Shown here: positions 51,882 to 59,911 of the stretch, in pieces | Layout: each line of letters opens with the position of its first letter | Position numbering within the stretch: the first letter of the stretch is position 1 | Assembly: GCF_016765655.2 (NCBI RefSeq) | Contig: NZ_CP086106.1 | Location: forward strand, 5,664,501 to 5,728,500 | Origin: Skermanella mucosa | GTDB lineage: Bacteria > Pseudomonadota > Alphaproteobacteria > Azospirillales > Azospirillaceae | Direction of reading: 5' to 3' | DNA length: 64,000 nucleotides | Notes under the pieces: model-generated | The model's database searches: none | Told to the model about the DNA's origin: nothing | What the model saw: only the letters and a program-made list of their open reading frames with translations | Program-made: the position numbers and the translations under genes

Positions 51882-52678
51882 AGGTCTGGCTGAACGGCGC
51901 CCTGGTCCCGGCGGGGGAGGCGCGGATCGACCCGGCCGACCGGGGCTTCACGCTGGGCGACGGGCTGTTCGAGACGATCCGCGTGGCGGACGGGCGGCCC
52001 TGCCACCTGGATCGCCATTTGGCAAGGCTGGCCGGCGGTGCGGCTGAGCTGGGCATCCCGCTGCCGATGGAAGCGCCGGAGATCGCCGCCGGGATCGCCT
52101 CCGTGCTGGCGGAGACGGGATTGTCGGAGGCCGCGGTGCGGCTGACACTGACGCGGGGACCGGCGCCGCGCGGCCTGCTGCCGCCCGACACGCCTCGGCC
52201 GACGCTGCTGGCGACGGCGGCTCCGGCCTCCCCGTCCCCGGCGCCGGCCCGCGCGGTGATCGCCCGCTCGACCTGCCGGAACGAGCTGTCGCCGCTCTCC
52301 CGACTCAAGAGCCTGAACTATCTCGACGGCATCCTGGCCCGGCGCGAGGCGGCCGACCGCGGCGCCGATGATGCGCTGATACTGAACACCCGTGGTCGGC
52401 TGGCCGAGGCCACCGTCGGCAACGTCTTCGCCGTGATCGATGGCGTGCTGGTGACTCCGCCTGTCGGCGAGGGAGCGCTGCCCGGCATCGCGCGCGGTCT
52501 TGTGATCGAGCGGCTATCCGCAGCCGAGCGCCCCGTCACGGTCGAGGAACTGATGAACGCCACGGCGATCGCCGTGACCAACAGCCTGGGCGTCAGGCCG
52601 CTGGCCACCCTGGAAGGCCGGCCGCTGGAGAGCCGCACTGCAGCCTCCGAACTGGCCCGCATGATCGGATTTGCGTAG
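51878..52678 (+). CDS. pabC: aminodeoxychorismate lyase (class IV aminotransferase fold)
   Basis: A 266-residue PLP enzyme releasing pyruvate from aminodeoxychorismate to give p-aminobenzoate. Start MKVWLNGALVPAGEARI, DRGFTLGDGLFETIRV, PLP Lys144 in SRLKSLNYLDGILARREA, NTRGRLAEATVGNVFAV and GALPGIARGLVIERL. ATG 51878 overlaps the pabB stop as ATGA, with GGAGAAGGG upstream; a start at 51866 is possible. Its TAG stop is supplied by the first bases of a downstream REP palindrome. Branched-chain aminotransferase activity is the alternative, but linkage to pabB decides. Confidence 0.9.
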   Translation: MKVWLNGALVPAGEARIDPADRGFTLGDGLFETIRVADGRPCHLDRHLARLAGGAAELGIPLPMEAPEIAAGIASVLAETGLSEAAVRLTLTRGPAPRGLLPPDTPRPTLLATAAPASPSPAPARAVIARSTCRNELSPLSRLKSLNYLDGILARREAADRGADDALILNTRGRLAEATVGNVFAVIDGVLVTPPVGEGALPGIARGLVIERLSAAERPVTVEELMNATAIAVTNSLGVRPLATLEGRPLESRTAASELARMIGFA

Positions 52679-52713
52679 GTCGGCGTTCGCCCGCAGGGCG
52701 AACGCCGACCTAC
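52675..52713. repeat. REP-like palindrome overlapping the pabC stop
   Basis: A perfect 18-bp inverted repeat (52675-52692 with 52696-52713) around a 3-nt loop. It begins GTAGGTCGGCGTTCGCCC, again the GTAG head of REP elements, but with a different stem sequence from the doublet at 42796. It contains the pabC TAG stop. It can also act as a factor-independent-style hairpin without a U run. Confidence 0.8.
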
Positions 52714-52749
52714 GGTGTTTCGAACTCAGCGATCGATGTTAGGGACCGC

Positions 52750-53646
52750 TCAGCCCGCCTTCATCTGGCCGGTGACCCAGTATTCGATCCGCTCCGGATT
52801 GTTCTTGATGTAGTTGTCCACCGCCTGCTCGTAGCTGCTGCCCTGCGCCTCGAACATGATCGCCTCGACGTCGGCCAGCGGCAGCACCATGCGGCCCAGG
52901 AACTCGTAGGCCTCCGGCTGGTCCTGGTAGAAGCCCTTGCGGACCAGCTTATTGACGCTCTCCAGCCCGCCCAGCGAACCCTTGGGATCCTCCAGGTAGC
53001 GCAGCTCATGCTTGGCGAACATCCAGTGCGGGCTCCAGCTCGTCGCGACGATCCACTCCTTGCGTCGCTCCGCCCGCTCGACTCCCGCGAGCATCGCCGC
53101 GTCGCTGGCCGAGATCAGCTGATAGTCCGTCAGGCCATAATCCTTCAGCGCCGTCTCGGACGCCTGCATCAGCCCCGCGCCGGGATCGATGCCCTGGATC
53201 TTGCTGCCGAGCTTCTCCTTGACCTCGGGCTTGCTCAGGTCCTCGATGCTCTTCAGCTCGGACTCCGGGATATAGGCCGGAACCACCCAGCCCAGCTTGG
53301 CGCGGGTATACATCGGGCCGAGATCGTCCACGTCCTGCCCGACCTTGTCCAGGTACGGCTTGTGGGTCAGCGGCTGCCACGACATCAGCATGGCGTCAAG
53401 GTTGCCCGACGCGATGCCCTGGTACTGGATGCCGATGTCGGCCATGGTCAGCTGGACCGTGTAGCCCATCCGGTCTTCCATGATCTTCTTCGCCAGCTTG
53501 GTCACTGCCTCGGCGTCGGACCAAGCGGTCCAGCCGATATTGATCTTCTTCTCGGCGGCCTGCGCGGGACCGGCAAGCGTCGCCACCATCACGGCGGCGG
53601 CGGTCGAGGCCGCGGCCAAGCTCAAAGCTCTGGACAATATTCCCAT
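52750..53646 (-). CDS. proX: glycine betaine ABC transporter substrate-binding protein
   Basis: A 298-residue periplasmic protein of the OpuAC/ProX fold. The signal peptide is SLAAASTAAAVMVATLAGPAQAA; the mature part starts KKINIGWTAWSDAEAVTKLA and has YQGIASGNLDAMLMSWQPLT and VATSWSPHWMFAKHELRYLE, aromatic-rich segments that form the betaine-binding cage. ATG 53646 follows AGGAGG. It is the last gene of the proV-proW-proX-type operon, located between betaine-degradation genes, so uptake of betaine as nutrient rather than only osmoprotectant is likely. Confidence 0.88.
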   Translation of the reverse strand: MGILSRALSLAAASTAAAVMVATLAGPAQAAEKKINIGWTAWSDAEAVTKLAKKIMEDRMGYTVQLTMADIGIQYQGIASGNLDAMLMSWQPLTHKPYLDKVGQDVDDLGPMYTRAKLGWVVPAYIPESELKSIEDLSKPEVKEKLGSKIQGIDPGAGLMQASETALKDYGLTDYQLISASDAAMLAGVERAERRKEWIVATSWSPHWMFAKHELRYLEDPKGSLGGLESVNKLVRKGFYQDQPEAYEFLGRMVLPLADVEAIMFEAQGSSYEQAVDNYIKNNPERIEYWVTGQMKAG

Positions 53647-53691
53647 TTTCTGTCAGCCTCCTGTATCATCGTTTTGTTTATGTCCCGGCGC

Positions 53692-54600
53692 TCAAGGCGC
53701 CGGGTTCGAACGGGCCGGCGACGGCATCAGCCGTTGCAGGAAAGCCGGCACCACGAAGCGGCCCTTGGAGGGTGCCGCCGCCTTGGCCCCGAAGCTCTGG
53801 GTGATACGGTCCAGGATGATGGCGAGCAGCACCACCGCCAGGCCGCTCTTGAAGCCCAGCCCGATGTCCAGCCGCTGGATGCCCTGAAGTACCACGTTGC
53901 CCAGGCCGCCGGCGCCGATCATCGAGGCGATCACGACCATCGACAGCGCCAGCATCATGGTCTGGTTGATGCCCGCCATGATCGACGGCCGGGCGTTGGG
54001 AAGCTGCACCCGGAACAGCAACTGACGGTCGGTGCAGCCGAAGGCGCGGGCGGCCTCGACGATCTCGACCGGGACCTGCTGGATGCCCAGCGCGGTCAGG
54101 CGGACCGCCGGCGGCATCGCGAAGATGACGGTGGCGATGATGCCGGGGACCCGGCCCAGGCCGAAGAACATGACCGCCGGGATCAGATACACGAAGGCCG
54201 GCATGGTCTGCATGAAGTCCAGCGTCGTCTTGGAGATGCCCTCGACAATCTTGCTCCGCGCCATCCAGACGCCCAGCGGCACGCCCAGGATCAGGCTGAG
54301 CATGGTGGCCGCCAGCACCAGGCCCAGGGTCGAGATGGTCTCGGTCCAGAGGCCCATGGAGACGATCAGCAGCAGGGCCACCAGCGTGAACAGCCCGAAG
54401 CGCAGGCTGACCCGCCAGCCGGAGAAGGCGGTCAGCAGGACGATCATCAGCCAGATCGGCAGGGCCAGCAGCGCCCCGTCGATCGCGGCGCCGAAGCCGT
54501 CCACCACGGCGGCGATGCCGTCCAGGAACGGCTGGAAATTGTCCAGGATATAGTTGACGAGGTCTTCGACCCAGATGTCGAGCGGGATCTCGAAGTTCAT
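53692..54600 (-). CDS. proW: glycine betaine ABC transporter permease
   Basis: A 302-residue inner-membrane permease. About six or seven hydrophobic spans (for example ALPIWLMIVLLTAFSGWRVS, LGLVLAATMLSLILGVPLG, VYLIPAVMFFGLGRVPGII). The conserved cytoplasmic EAA-loop is in VPVEIVEAARAFGCTDRQLL. The N-terminal segment is FEIPLDIWVEDLVNYILDNF, typical of ProW. It starts 4 bp after the ATPase gene ends, behind GGAGGG. Confidence 0.92.
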   Translation of the reverse strand: MNFEIPLDIWVEDLVNYILDNFQPFLDGIAAVVDGFGAAIDGALLALPIWLMIVLLTAFSGWRVSLRFGLFTLVALLLIVSMGLWTETISTLGLVLAATMLSLILGVPLGVWMARSKIVEGISKTTLDFMQTMPAFVYLIPAVMFFGLGRVPGIIATVIFAMPPAVRLTALGIQQVPVEIVEAARAFGCTDRQLLFRVQLPNARPSIMAGINQTMMLALSMVVIASMIGAGGLGNVVLQGIQRLDIGLGFKSGLAVVLLAIILDRITQSFGAKAAAPSKGRFVVPAFLQRLMPSPARSNPAP

Positions 54601-54604
54601 CGGT

Positions 54605-55939
54605 TCAGCCCTCCCGATCCAGGGTTCTGAGCAGCGACGAGGGCGAGATCGAGCCGACCAGCTTGTTCTCGCCGTCCACCACGGGGACGGGGCATTCGGT
54701 CGAGGCGACGGTGCGCATCACCTCGTGCAGCGGCGTCTCGGACGAAATCGGATCGACGTCGGGCAGGAAGGCGTGGACGAAGCGGGGCTGGTCCTCCGCC
54801 GCCAGCGCGCGCTCCAGCGAGCTGCGCGACACGGTGCCCTGGTAGCGCTGGTCCTGGTCGTGGACATAGCCGTATTCCTGGTTGCCCCCGGCCAGCTTGT
54901 CCAGTGCCGGCTGAAGCACGCCCGGCGTCCGGACGACGGAAGTCGATTCCTGGAAGTCCGCCACGTCGCCGGCGCGCAGCACGCGCGACACGTCCACGTT
55001 GCGGAAGAAGGAGCGGACATAATCGTCGGCCGGGTTGCGCAGGATCTCGAACGGGGTGCCGATCTGGACGATGCTGCCGCCCTCCATGATGGCGATCCGG
55101 TCGCCGATCCGCATCGCCTCGTCAAGGTCGTGGGAGATGAAGATGATGGTCCGCTTGTGCTCGCGCTGGAGGCGCAGCAGCTCGTCCTGCATCTCGGTCC
55201 GGATCAGCGGGTCGAGGGCCGAGAACGCCTCGTCCATCAGCATGATGGTCGGGTTGTTGGCGAGCGCCCGGGCAAGCCCGACGCGCTGCTGCATGCCGCC
55301 CGACATCTCGCGCGGATAGCGCTGGGCATACTGCCCCAGGCCGACCTGCTCCAGCGCCTCCAGGGCGGCCTCGTGCCGCTTCTGCTTGGGCACGCCGGCG
55401 ATCTCCAGCCCGAAGGCGGCGTTGTCGAGCGCGGTCAGGTGGGGCATCAGCGCGAAGGACTGGAACACCATGCTCATGTCCTTGCGGCGGACCCCGATCA
55501 GCTCCTTCTTGGACATCTGCACGAGGTCGCGCCCGTCGAACACGATCTTGCCGGCGCTCGGCTCGATCAGCCGGTTGAGCAGCCGGATCATGGTCGACTT
55601 GCCCGATCCGGACAGGCCCATGATCACGAAGATCTCGCCGCTGCGGACCTGGAAGCTGGCGTCCTTGACGCCCACCGTGACGCCCAGCTTCTTGAAAACC
55701 TCGTCCTTGGTGGCGCCCGCGTTCAGCATGTCGAGGGCCGGCTTCGGGTCGTCGGCGAAGATCTTGTAGACGTTGGAGACGTCGAGCCGCACGTCGCCGG
55801 CGACGTCCTTGGACTTGGCGCCGGCCGGTCTGGGTACGGCCGCAGGCGCCGATGCAGTCCCGGTGGCCGCCGGAAATGAGCGCAGCGGAGCCGATTGAAC
55901 GGAGTCTTTGCTCGTTATGCCCTCGAACGCTGCTTTCAT
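54605..55939 (-). CDS. proV: glycine betaine ABC transporter ATP-binding protein with CBS domains
   Basis: A 444-residue ATPase. Walker A GLSGSGKSTMIRLL, Q-loop FQSFALMPHLTALDNAAFGL, signature MSGGMQQRVGLARALA, Walker B TIMLMDEAFSALDPLIRTEM, H-loop ISHDLDEA. The C-terminal part holds CBS domains (SVVRTPG, VPVVDGENKLVGSISPSSLL), which in OpuA sense ionic strength. About 45 N-terminal residues (Ala/Pro rich) precede the ProV-typical VYKIFADDPKPALDML. ATG 55939 follows GAGGACC. It is the first gene of the proVWX-type operon, about 64 bp downstream of etfB. Confidence 0.92.
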   Translation of the reverse strand: MKAAFEGITSKDSVQSAPLRSFPAATGTASAPAAVPRPAGAKSKDVAGDVRLDVSNVYKIFADDPKPALDMLNAGATKDEVFKKLGVTVGVKDASFQVRSGEIFVIMGLSGSGKSTMIRLLNRLIEPSAGKIVFDGRDLVQMSKKELIGVRRKDMSMVFQSFALMPHLTALDNAAFGLEIAGVPKQKRHEAALEALEQVGLGQYAQRYPREMSGGMQQRVGLARALANNPTIMLMDEAFSALDPLIRTEMQDELLRLQREHKRTIIFISHDLDEAMRIGDRIAIMEGGSIVQIGTPFEILRNPADDYVRSFFRNVDVSRVLRAGDVADFQESTSVVRTPGVLQPALDKLAGGNQEYGYVHDQDQRYQGTVSRSSLERALAAEDQPRFVHAFLPDVDPISSETPLHEVMRTVASTECPVPVVDGENKLVGSISPSSLLRTLDREG

Positions 55940-56003
55940 CTCATGGTCCTCTTCCCTGTTTTTACATCGGTTACCTGCAACTGTACCCGCATACTTACTT
56001 CAT

Positions 56004-56792
56004 TCAACGAATTATTCCCTGTTCGATCAGGCATTCGTAGATCGCAGACGCCGCGTCTTCGGGCGACGGCTGGACCATCAGCCTGCCTTGGCCGGCCCGG
56101 GTCTCGGTCGCCGCCCTCAGGCGGTCGAGCGCCGTGCCGCCCCGCCGGGAGCCCATCAGCCTCGGTCGGGCACGCCACGGCCGGACGGCGCAGTCCTCGA
56201 GGAAGGCGTCGCCGGCGCCGTCCGCGGGGAGGATGTCGATGCTCCCGCGTCGGGCGCGGGCGAACGCGCTCTGGCGCGCCGCCGGTGCCGACCCATGCAA
56301 AGTCGCGACCAAGGGCAGCCCGGCGGCGACCAGCCGGCGCCGTCCGCGCGGCAGAGCCTGCGTCAGATCGGCTCCGTCACCGGAAAGTTCCAGCGCGACA
56401 ACGTCCGGAACAAGCGTACGTTCCAGCGACCTTGCCATAAGATAAGGCACCATGCCGCTGTCTTCCCCACCCTCGGCGACCGCCCCGGCCAGGACGAGCG
56501 CCGGCGCCAGCGTCCGCAGCCGGGACGCCAGGGCCGGGACCGGGTCGGCTCCGGACGCCAGTTCCAGCACCTCCAGCCTGTCCAGGCCCATGCCGAGATA
56601 GTCGCGGAGCGCCGGGTTCGACGGGTCGCCGGCATGGAGCGCGTGGACGCGGGCGGCATGGCCGGTTTCGACCAGCCGAAGCGCCAGTTCCAGCGCCTGG
56701 GCGTCTAGCGGCGCCCGCCGGGCGCGGCCCGACGCCGGATGGCGGCCGGCGGAGAGCAGGACGGCGACCTCGATCATTCGATCGTCAGCCAT
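56004..56792 (-). CDS. etfB: electron transfer flavoprotein, beta subunit-like
   Basis: A 262-residue ETF beta-type protein. The AMP/FAD-binding adenine-nucleotide alpha-hydrolase-like core has VAVLLSAGRHPASG, LDAQALELALRLVETG and SGMVPYLMARSLERTLV. The C-terminus is PEDAASAIYECLIEQGII. It accepts electrons from the DgcAB dimethylglycine demethylase and passes them to the quinone pool through ETF-QO. ATG 56792 (MADDRM) overlaps the 3' end of etfA by 8 bp; MIEVAVL further in is possible. It is divergent in sequence from housekeeping EtfB, fitting the Dgc-dedicated type. Confidence 0.82.
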   Translation of the reverse strand: MADDRMIEVAVLLSAGRHPASGRARRAPLDAQALELALRLVETGHAARVHALHAGDPSNPALRDYLGMGLDRLEVLELASGADPVPALASRLRTLAPALVLAGAVAEGGEDSGMVPYLMARSLERTLVPDVVALELSGDGADLTQALPRGRRRLVAAGLPLVATLHGSAPAARQSAFARARRGSIDILPADGAGDAFLEDCAVRPWRARPRLMGSRRGGTALDRLRAATETRAGQGRLMVQPSPEDAASAIYECLIEQGIIR

Positions 56793-58014
56793 GGCCACCC
56801 CGCTCGCGGCGGCGTTCCCGCGCATGCCGGATCAGGGCCGGCATGACCGCCTGCGCGTCGGCCACGATGGCGAGGTCGGCGCGCTTGATCATCTCGGCGT
56901 GAAGGTCGGTGTTGACGGCGATGACGTGCTTTACCTCCGTGATTCCTTGCAGATGCTGGGGCGCTCCCGCGATCCCCAACGCGAAATAGCAGCGCGCCGT
57001 CACCAGGGTGCCGGACGCGCCGATCTGGCGGTCCCGGGGCAGGTGCCCGGAGTCACAGACCACGCGGCTGCCGCCGCGCGTGGCTCCCAGCACCTCCGCA
57101 AGCTCGGCGAACGAAGCCCAGTCGGTCAGGCCGTTGCCGGCGCTGACGATGAAGTCCGCCTCGGCCGGCGACAGCCGGTCGGGGTCGGTCTCCAGCAGGC
57201 GCGCGGAGCGGATACCCGCCGACGCCGGGAAGTCCGGGACCGGTGCCGGGATCGGCCGCGCCTCGTGGCGGACATCGTCGAGCGGCGGAACGGCGTCGGG
57301 AGCGATGCTCATCAGCCGCGCCGGGGCGCGGCTCAGTTCCGATGAGCCGCCGCGGGCACGCCGGCCCGCCTGGGTCGGTGTCAGTGTCTGGACACCCGGA
57401 AACAGCCGTTCGCCGGTAGCAGCCGCGACGCGGCGCGCCAGATCGGCACCGCCGGAAGCACTCTCGGCAAACAGCACGTGTCGCGGCTTCAGACTGTCCA
57501 CCGCGGCGAGCACCAGGGCGGTGCGTCGCTCCGGGCAATAGCCGGCAAATAGTTCGAAGTCAACCTTCATAACCCGATCGATACCGGCGGCACCCAGGTC
57601 GGACTCCCTGTCGAGGCCGGCGGAGAGCGCCGCCACCGCCCCTCCCCCGGCATCGGCGAGGATGCGCCCGGCGGCGATCACCTGCCGGTCATGGTCGGTC
57701 ATCTGCCCGTCGGGCTGGTCCAGGACGACCAGCACCAGGAAGGCCGGATCGTCGATGATCCGGACGGAAGGACCGGCGGCGGCGGCGGTCTGCAGGCGAC
57801 CCTGCTGCCCCGGATGGGCCAGGGCGGCGCCGCTCCAATCGAAGCGACGGCGGGCTCCGACCTGGACGGCGGCCCCGGCGCGCTCCGCCCGGGGATCGCG
57901 GCGGCGCCGCCCGCCCGGTGCCGGGGCGGCTCCCCGGGCGATGCGCCGGCGCGGCTGTTCGGACACCGTCAGGGCCAGCAGTTCGGCCCGGGGATCGCGC
58001 CGCTTGCGGGTCAT
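56785..58014 (-). CDS. etfA: electron transfer flavoprotein, alpha subunit
   Basis: A 409-residue ETF alpha subunit. The C-terminal FAD-binding motif is VVCDSGHLPRDRQIGASGTL with LVTARCYFALGIAGAPQHLQ and VKHVIAVNTDLHAEMIKRAD. The first about 80 residues are Arg/Ala-rich (RIARGAAPAPGGRRRRDPRA) and absent from ordinary EtfA. The start codon overlaps the dgcB stop by 4 bp. With EtfB it forms the electron acceptor of dimethylglycine oxidation. Confidence 0.9.
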   Translation of the reverse strand: MTRKRRDPRAELLALTVSEQPRRRIARGAAPAPGGRRRRDPRAERAGAAVQVGARRRFDWSGAALAHPGQQGRLQTAAAAGPSVRIIDDPAFLVLVVLDQPDGQMTDHDRQVIAAGRILADAGGGAVAALSAGLDRESDLGAAGIDRVMKVDFELFAGYCPERRTALVLAAVDSLKPRHVLFAESASGGADLARRVAAATGERLFPGVQTLTPTQAGRRARGGSSELSRAPARLMSIAPDAVPPLDDVRHEARPIPAPVPDFPASAGIRSARLLETDPDRLSPAEADFIVSAGNGLTDWASFAELAEVLGATRGGSRVVCDSGHLPRDRQIGASGTLVTARCYFALGIAGAPQHLQGITEVKHVIAVNTDLHAEMIKRADLAIVADAQAVMPALIRHARERRRERGGHG

Positions 58015-59903
58015 GGCCGCGGCTCCGTGGCGGCCAGGACCAACTCGGCGATCTCGGCGACCTGCGGCCTCGGTCCGACCACGCCTTCCAGCATCAGCGC
58101 GCAGTTGGGACAGGCCACCGCCACCGTCGCGGCGCCGGTCGCGCGGGCATGGTCCATGCGGACATCGGGGATGCGCCGCTCGCCCGCCACGTCGGTCAGC
58201 GGCGCCCCGCCGCCGCCGCCGCAGCAGCTCGACCGCAGGCCGGAGCGCTCCATCTCGACGCGGGCCACGCCGATCGCGTCGAGCAGGGCCCTGGGTGCGT
58301 CGATCTCGCCGTTGTAGCGGCCGAGATAGCAGGGATCATGATATGTCACGGAGTCCGAAAGCCGGCTCTCCGCCTTGAGCCGCCCGTCCCGCAGCAGGTC
58401 CAGCAGGAAGGCGGTGTGGTGGATCACCGGGACGTCGAGCCCGAACGGCCGGTACTCGTTGCGGAGCGCATGAAGGGCATGAGGGTCGGCGGTGACGATG
58501 CGGTCGAAACGATAACGGCGCAACGTGGTGACGTTGCGCCGTGCCAGATCCTGGAATGTCGCCTCGTCGCCGAGCCGTCGGGCGACGTCGCCACAGTCCA
58601 GCTCTTCCGCCCCCAACACCGCGAAATCGACCCCGGCGCGGCGGAGCAGCTTCACCAGCGCCCTCAGGGAACGCTGGGTCCGCAGCTCGAACGCCCCGTC
58701 GCCCAGCCACAGGAGCACGTCGCACTCGCCCCTGTCGGCCAGCACCGGCAGGTCCAGGTCCACCGCCCAGTCCAGCCGCCGGGACAGCGGCCGTCCGCCC
58801 GGATTGTCGGTCGCCCGAAGCTCCTCCAGCATGCCGGCCGCCTTGCCCGGCGTGGCGCCCAATTCCAGGGTCTGGAAACGGCGCAGGTCGATCACCGCGT
58901 CCACATGCTCGATCATCATCGGGCATTCCTGCACGCAGGCGCGGCAGGTGGTGCAGGCCCACAGGGTGTCGGGATGCACCGTCGGGCCGATGACGGGTTC
59001 GGCGGGACCGCCATGGGCATTGCCGACGGGGCGCCCGGGATGGCCGTGGCCGGCATAGTTCCGATCCGATCCATCCTCGTCCAGCGCCGTCACCAGGTCC
59101 TGGATCAGCTTCTTGGGGTTCAGCGGCAGGCCGGCGGCATAGGCCGGGCAAGCCGTCTCGCACCGGCCGCATTGGACGCAGGCGTCGAATCCCAGCAGCC
59201 GGTTCCAGTCGAAGTCCATGGGTCGCTCGGCCCCCAGCCTCGGCGCCTCCAGGTCGAGCGGCCGGATCGCGCTGTCGCGGCCGGCACCGTCCCGGAACCG
59301 CAGGGGCCGGGGATGGGCGACCAGATGGAGCGCGCCGTGGACGGCGTGCTTCAGGGGTCCCTTCCAGACGCCCAGCACCAGTTCGGCGCAGCCCCAGGCG
59401 CCGGCCAGGACCAGCGCCAGGGCCAGCCAGCCCGGCAGGACGCCCCCGGCGGCTTGGTCCAGGGCCACCGCCAGGAAGGCCGCGGCATAGGCCAGCAGCG
59501 CGAAGGGCAGCCGGCTGAAGCGTCCGCCGGACAGTTCAGCCGGCCGCTCGACCCGGCGGCGCCAGCCGACCATCAGGCCGCCCGCCAGCATGGCCGCCAG
59601 CGCCAGGCTCAGCAGGCCCCAGACCGCGCCGTGCCGCAGGGGTGGCAGCGCCAGCGCCACGATCAGCACCAGCGAGGCGAGGAAGCCCCCCGCCGTCAGC
59701 GCGTGGAACCGGGAATTGAAGCTGTTGCGCGCCACGACCTCGTGGACATCGACCAGATAGCGGCGCGGCAGCGCCTTCAGCCCGGCGACGATATCCACGT
59801 CGGCCGCGCGGCCGGCTCGCCAGCGCCGGGCCTGGACCAGGGCCAGCAGCAGGCCGGCGGCCAGCGTGGCGATGACGATGGCGGAGAGCGTCGTCGCGAT
59901 CAT
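58011..59903 (-). CDS. dgcB: dimethylglycine demethylation protein DgcB (membrane Fe-S subunit)
   Basis: About 630 residues. The N-terminal third has several transmembrane helices (LSAIVIATLAAGLLLALVQA, LTAGGFLASLVLIVALALPP, LALAAMLAGGLMVGW). Two ferredoxin-like clusters follow (CVQCGRCETACPAYAAG and CTTCRACVQECPMMIEH), then two CCG domains (HDPCYLGRYNGEIDAPR, RSSCCGGGGGAPL). This heterodisulfide-reductase-like layout is typical of DgcB. It takes electrons from DgcA into ETF or quinone. ATG 59903 is chosen; a GTG at 59927 would overlap dgcA by 16 bp. Confidence 0.9.
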   Translation of the reverse strand: MIATTLSAIVIATLAAGLLLALVQARRWRAGRAADVDIVAGLKALPRRYLVDVHEVVARNSFNSRFHALTAGGFLASLVLIVALALPPLRHGAVWGLLSLALAAMLAGGLMVGWRRRVERPAELSGGRFSRLPFALLAYAAAFLAVALDQAAGGVLPGWLALALVLAGAWGCAELVLGVWKGPLKHAVHGALHLVAHPRPLRFRDGAGRDSAIRPLDLEAPRLGAERPMDFDWNRLLGFDACVQCGRCETACPAYAAGLPLNPKKLIQDLVTALDEDGSDRNYAGHGHPGRPVGNAHGGPAEPVIGPTVHPDTLWACTTCRACVQECPMMIEHVDAVIDLRRFQTLELGATPGKAAGMLEELRATDNPGGRPLSRRLDWAVDLDLPVLADRGECDVLLWLGDGAFELRTQRSLRALVKLLRRAGVDFAVLGAEELDCGDVARRLGDEATFQDLARRNVTTLRRYRFDRIVTADPHALHALRNEYRPFGLDVPVIHHTAFLLDLLRDGRLKAESRLSDSVTYHDPCYLGRYNGEIDAPRALLDAIGVARVEMERSGLRSSCCGGGGGAPLTDVAGERRIPDVRMDHARATGAATVAVACPNCALMLEGVVGPRPQVAEIAELVLAATEPRP

Positions 59904-59911
59904 GCCGGCAC

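Noticed and set aside
54554-55879. Plus-strand open frame opposite proV
   Set aside because: Antisense to an ABC ATPase with all motifs present; no protein-like features.
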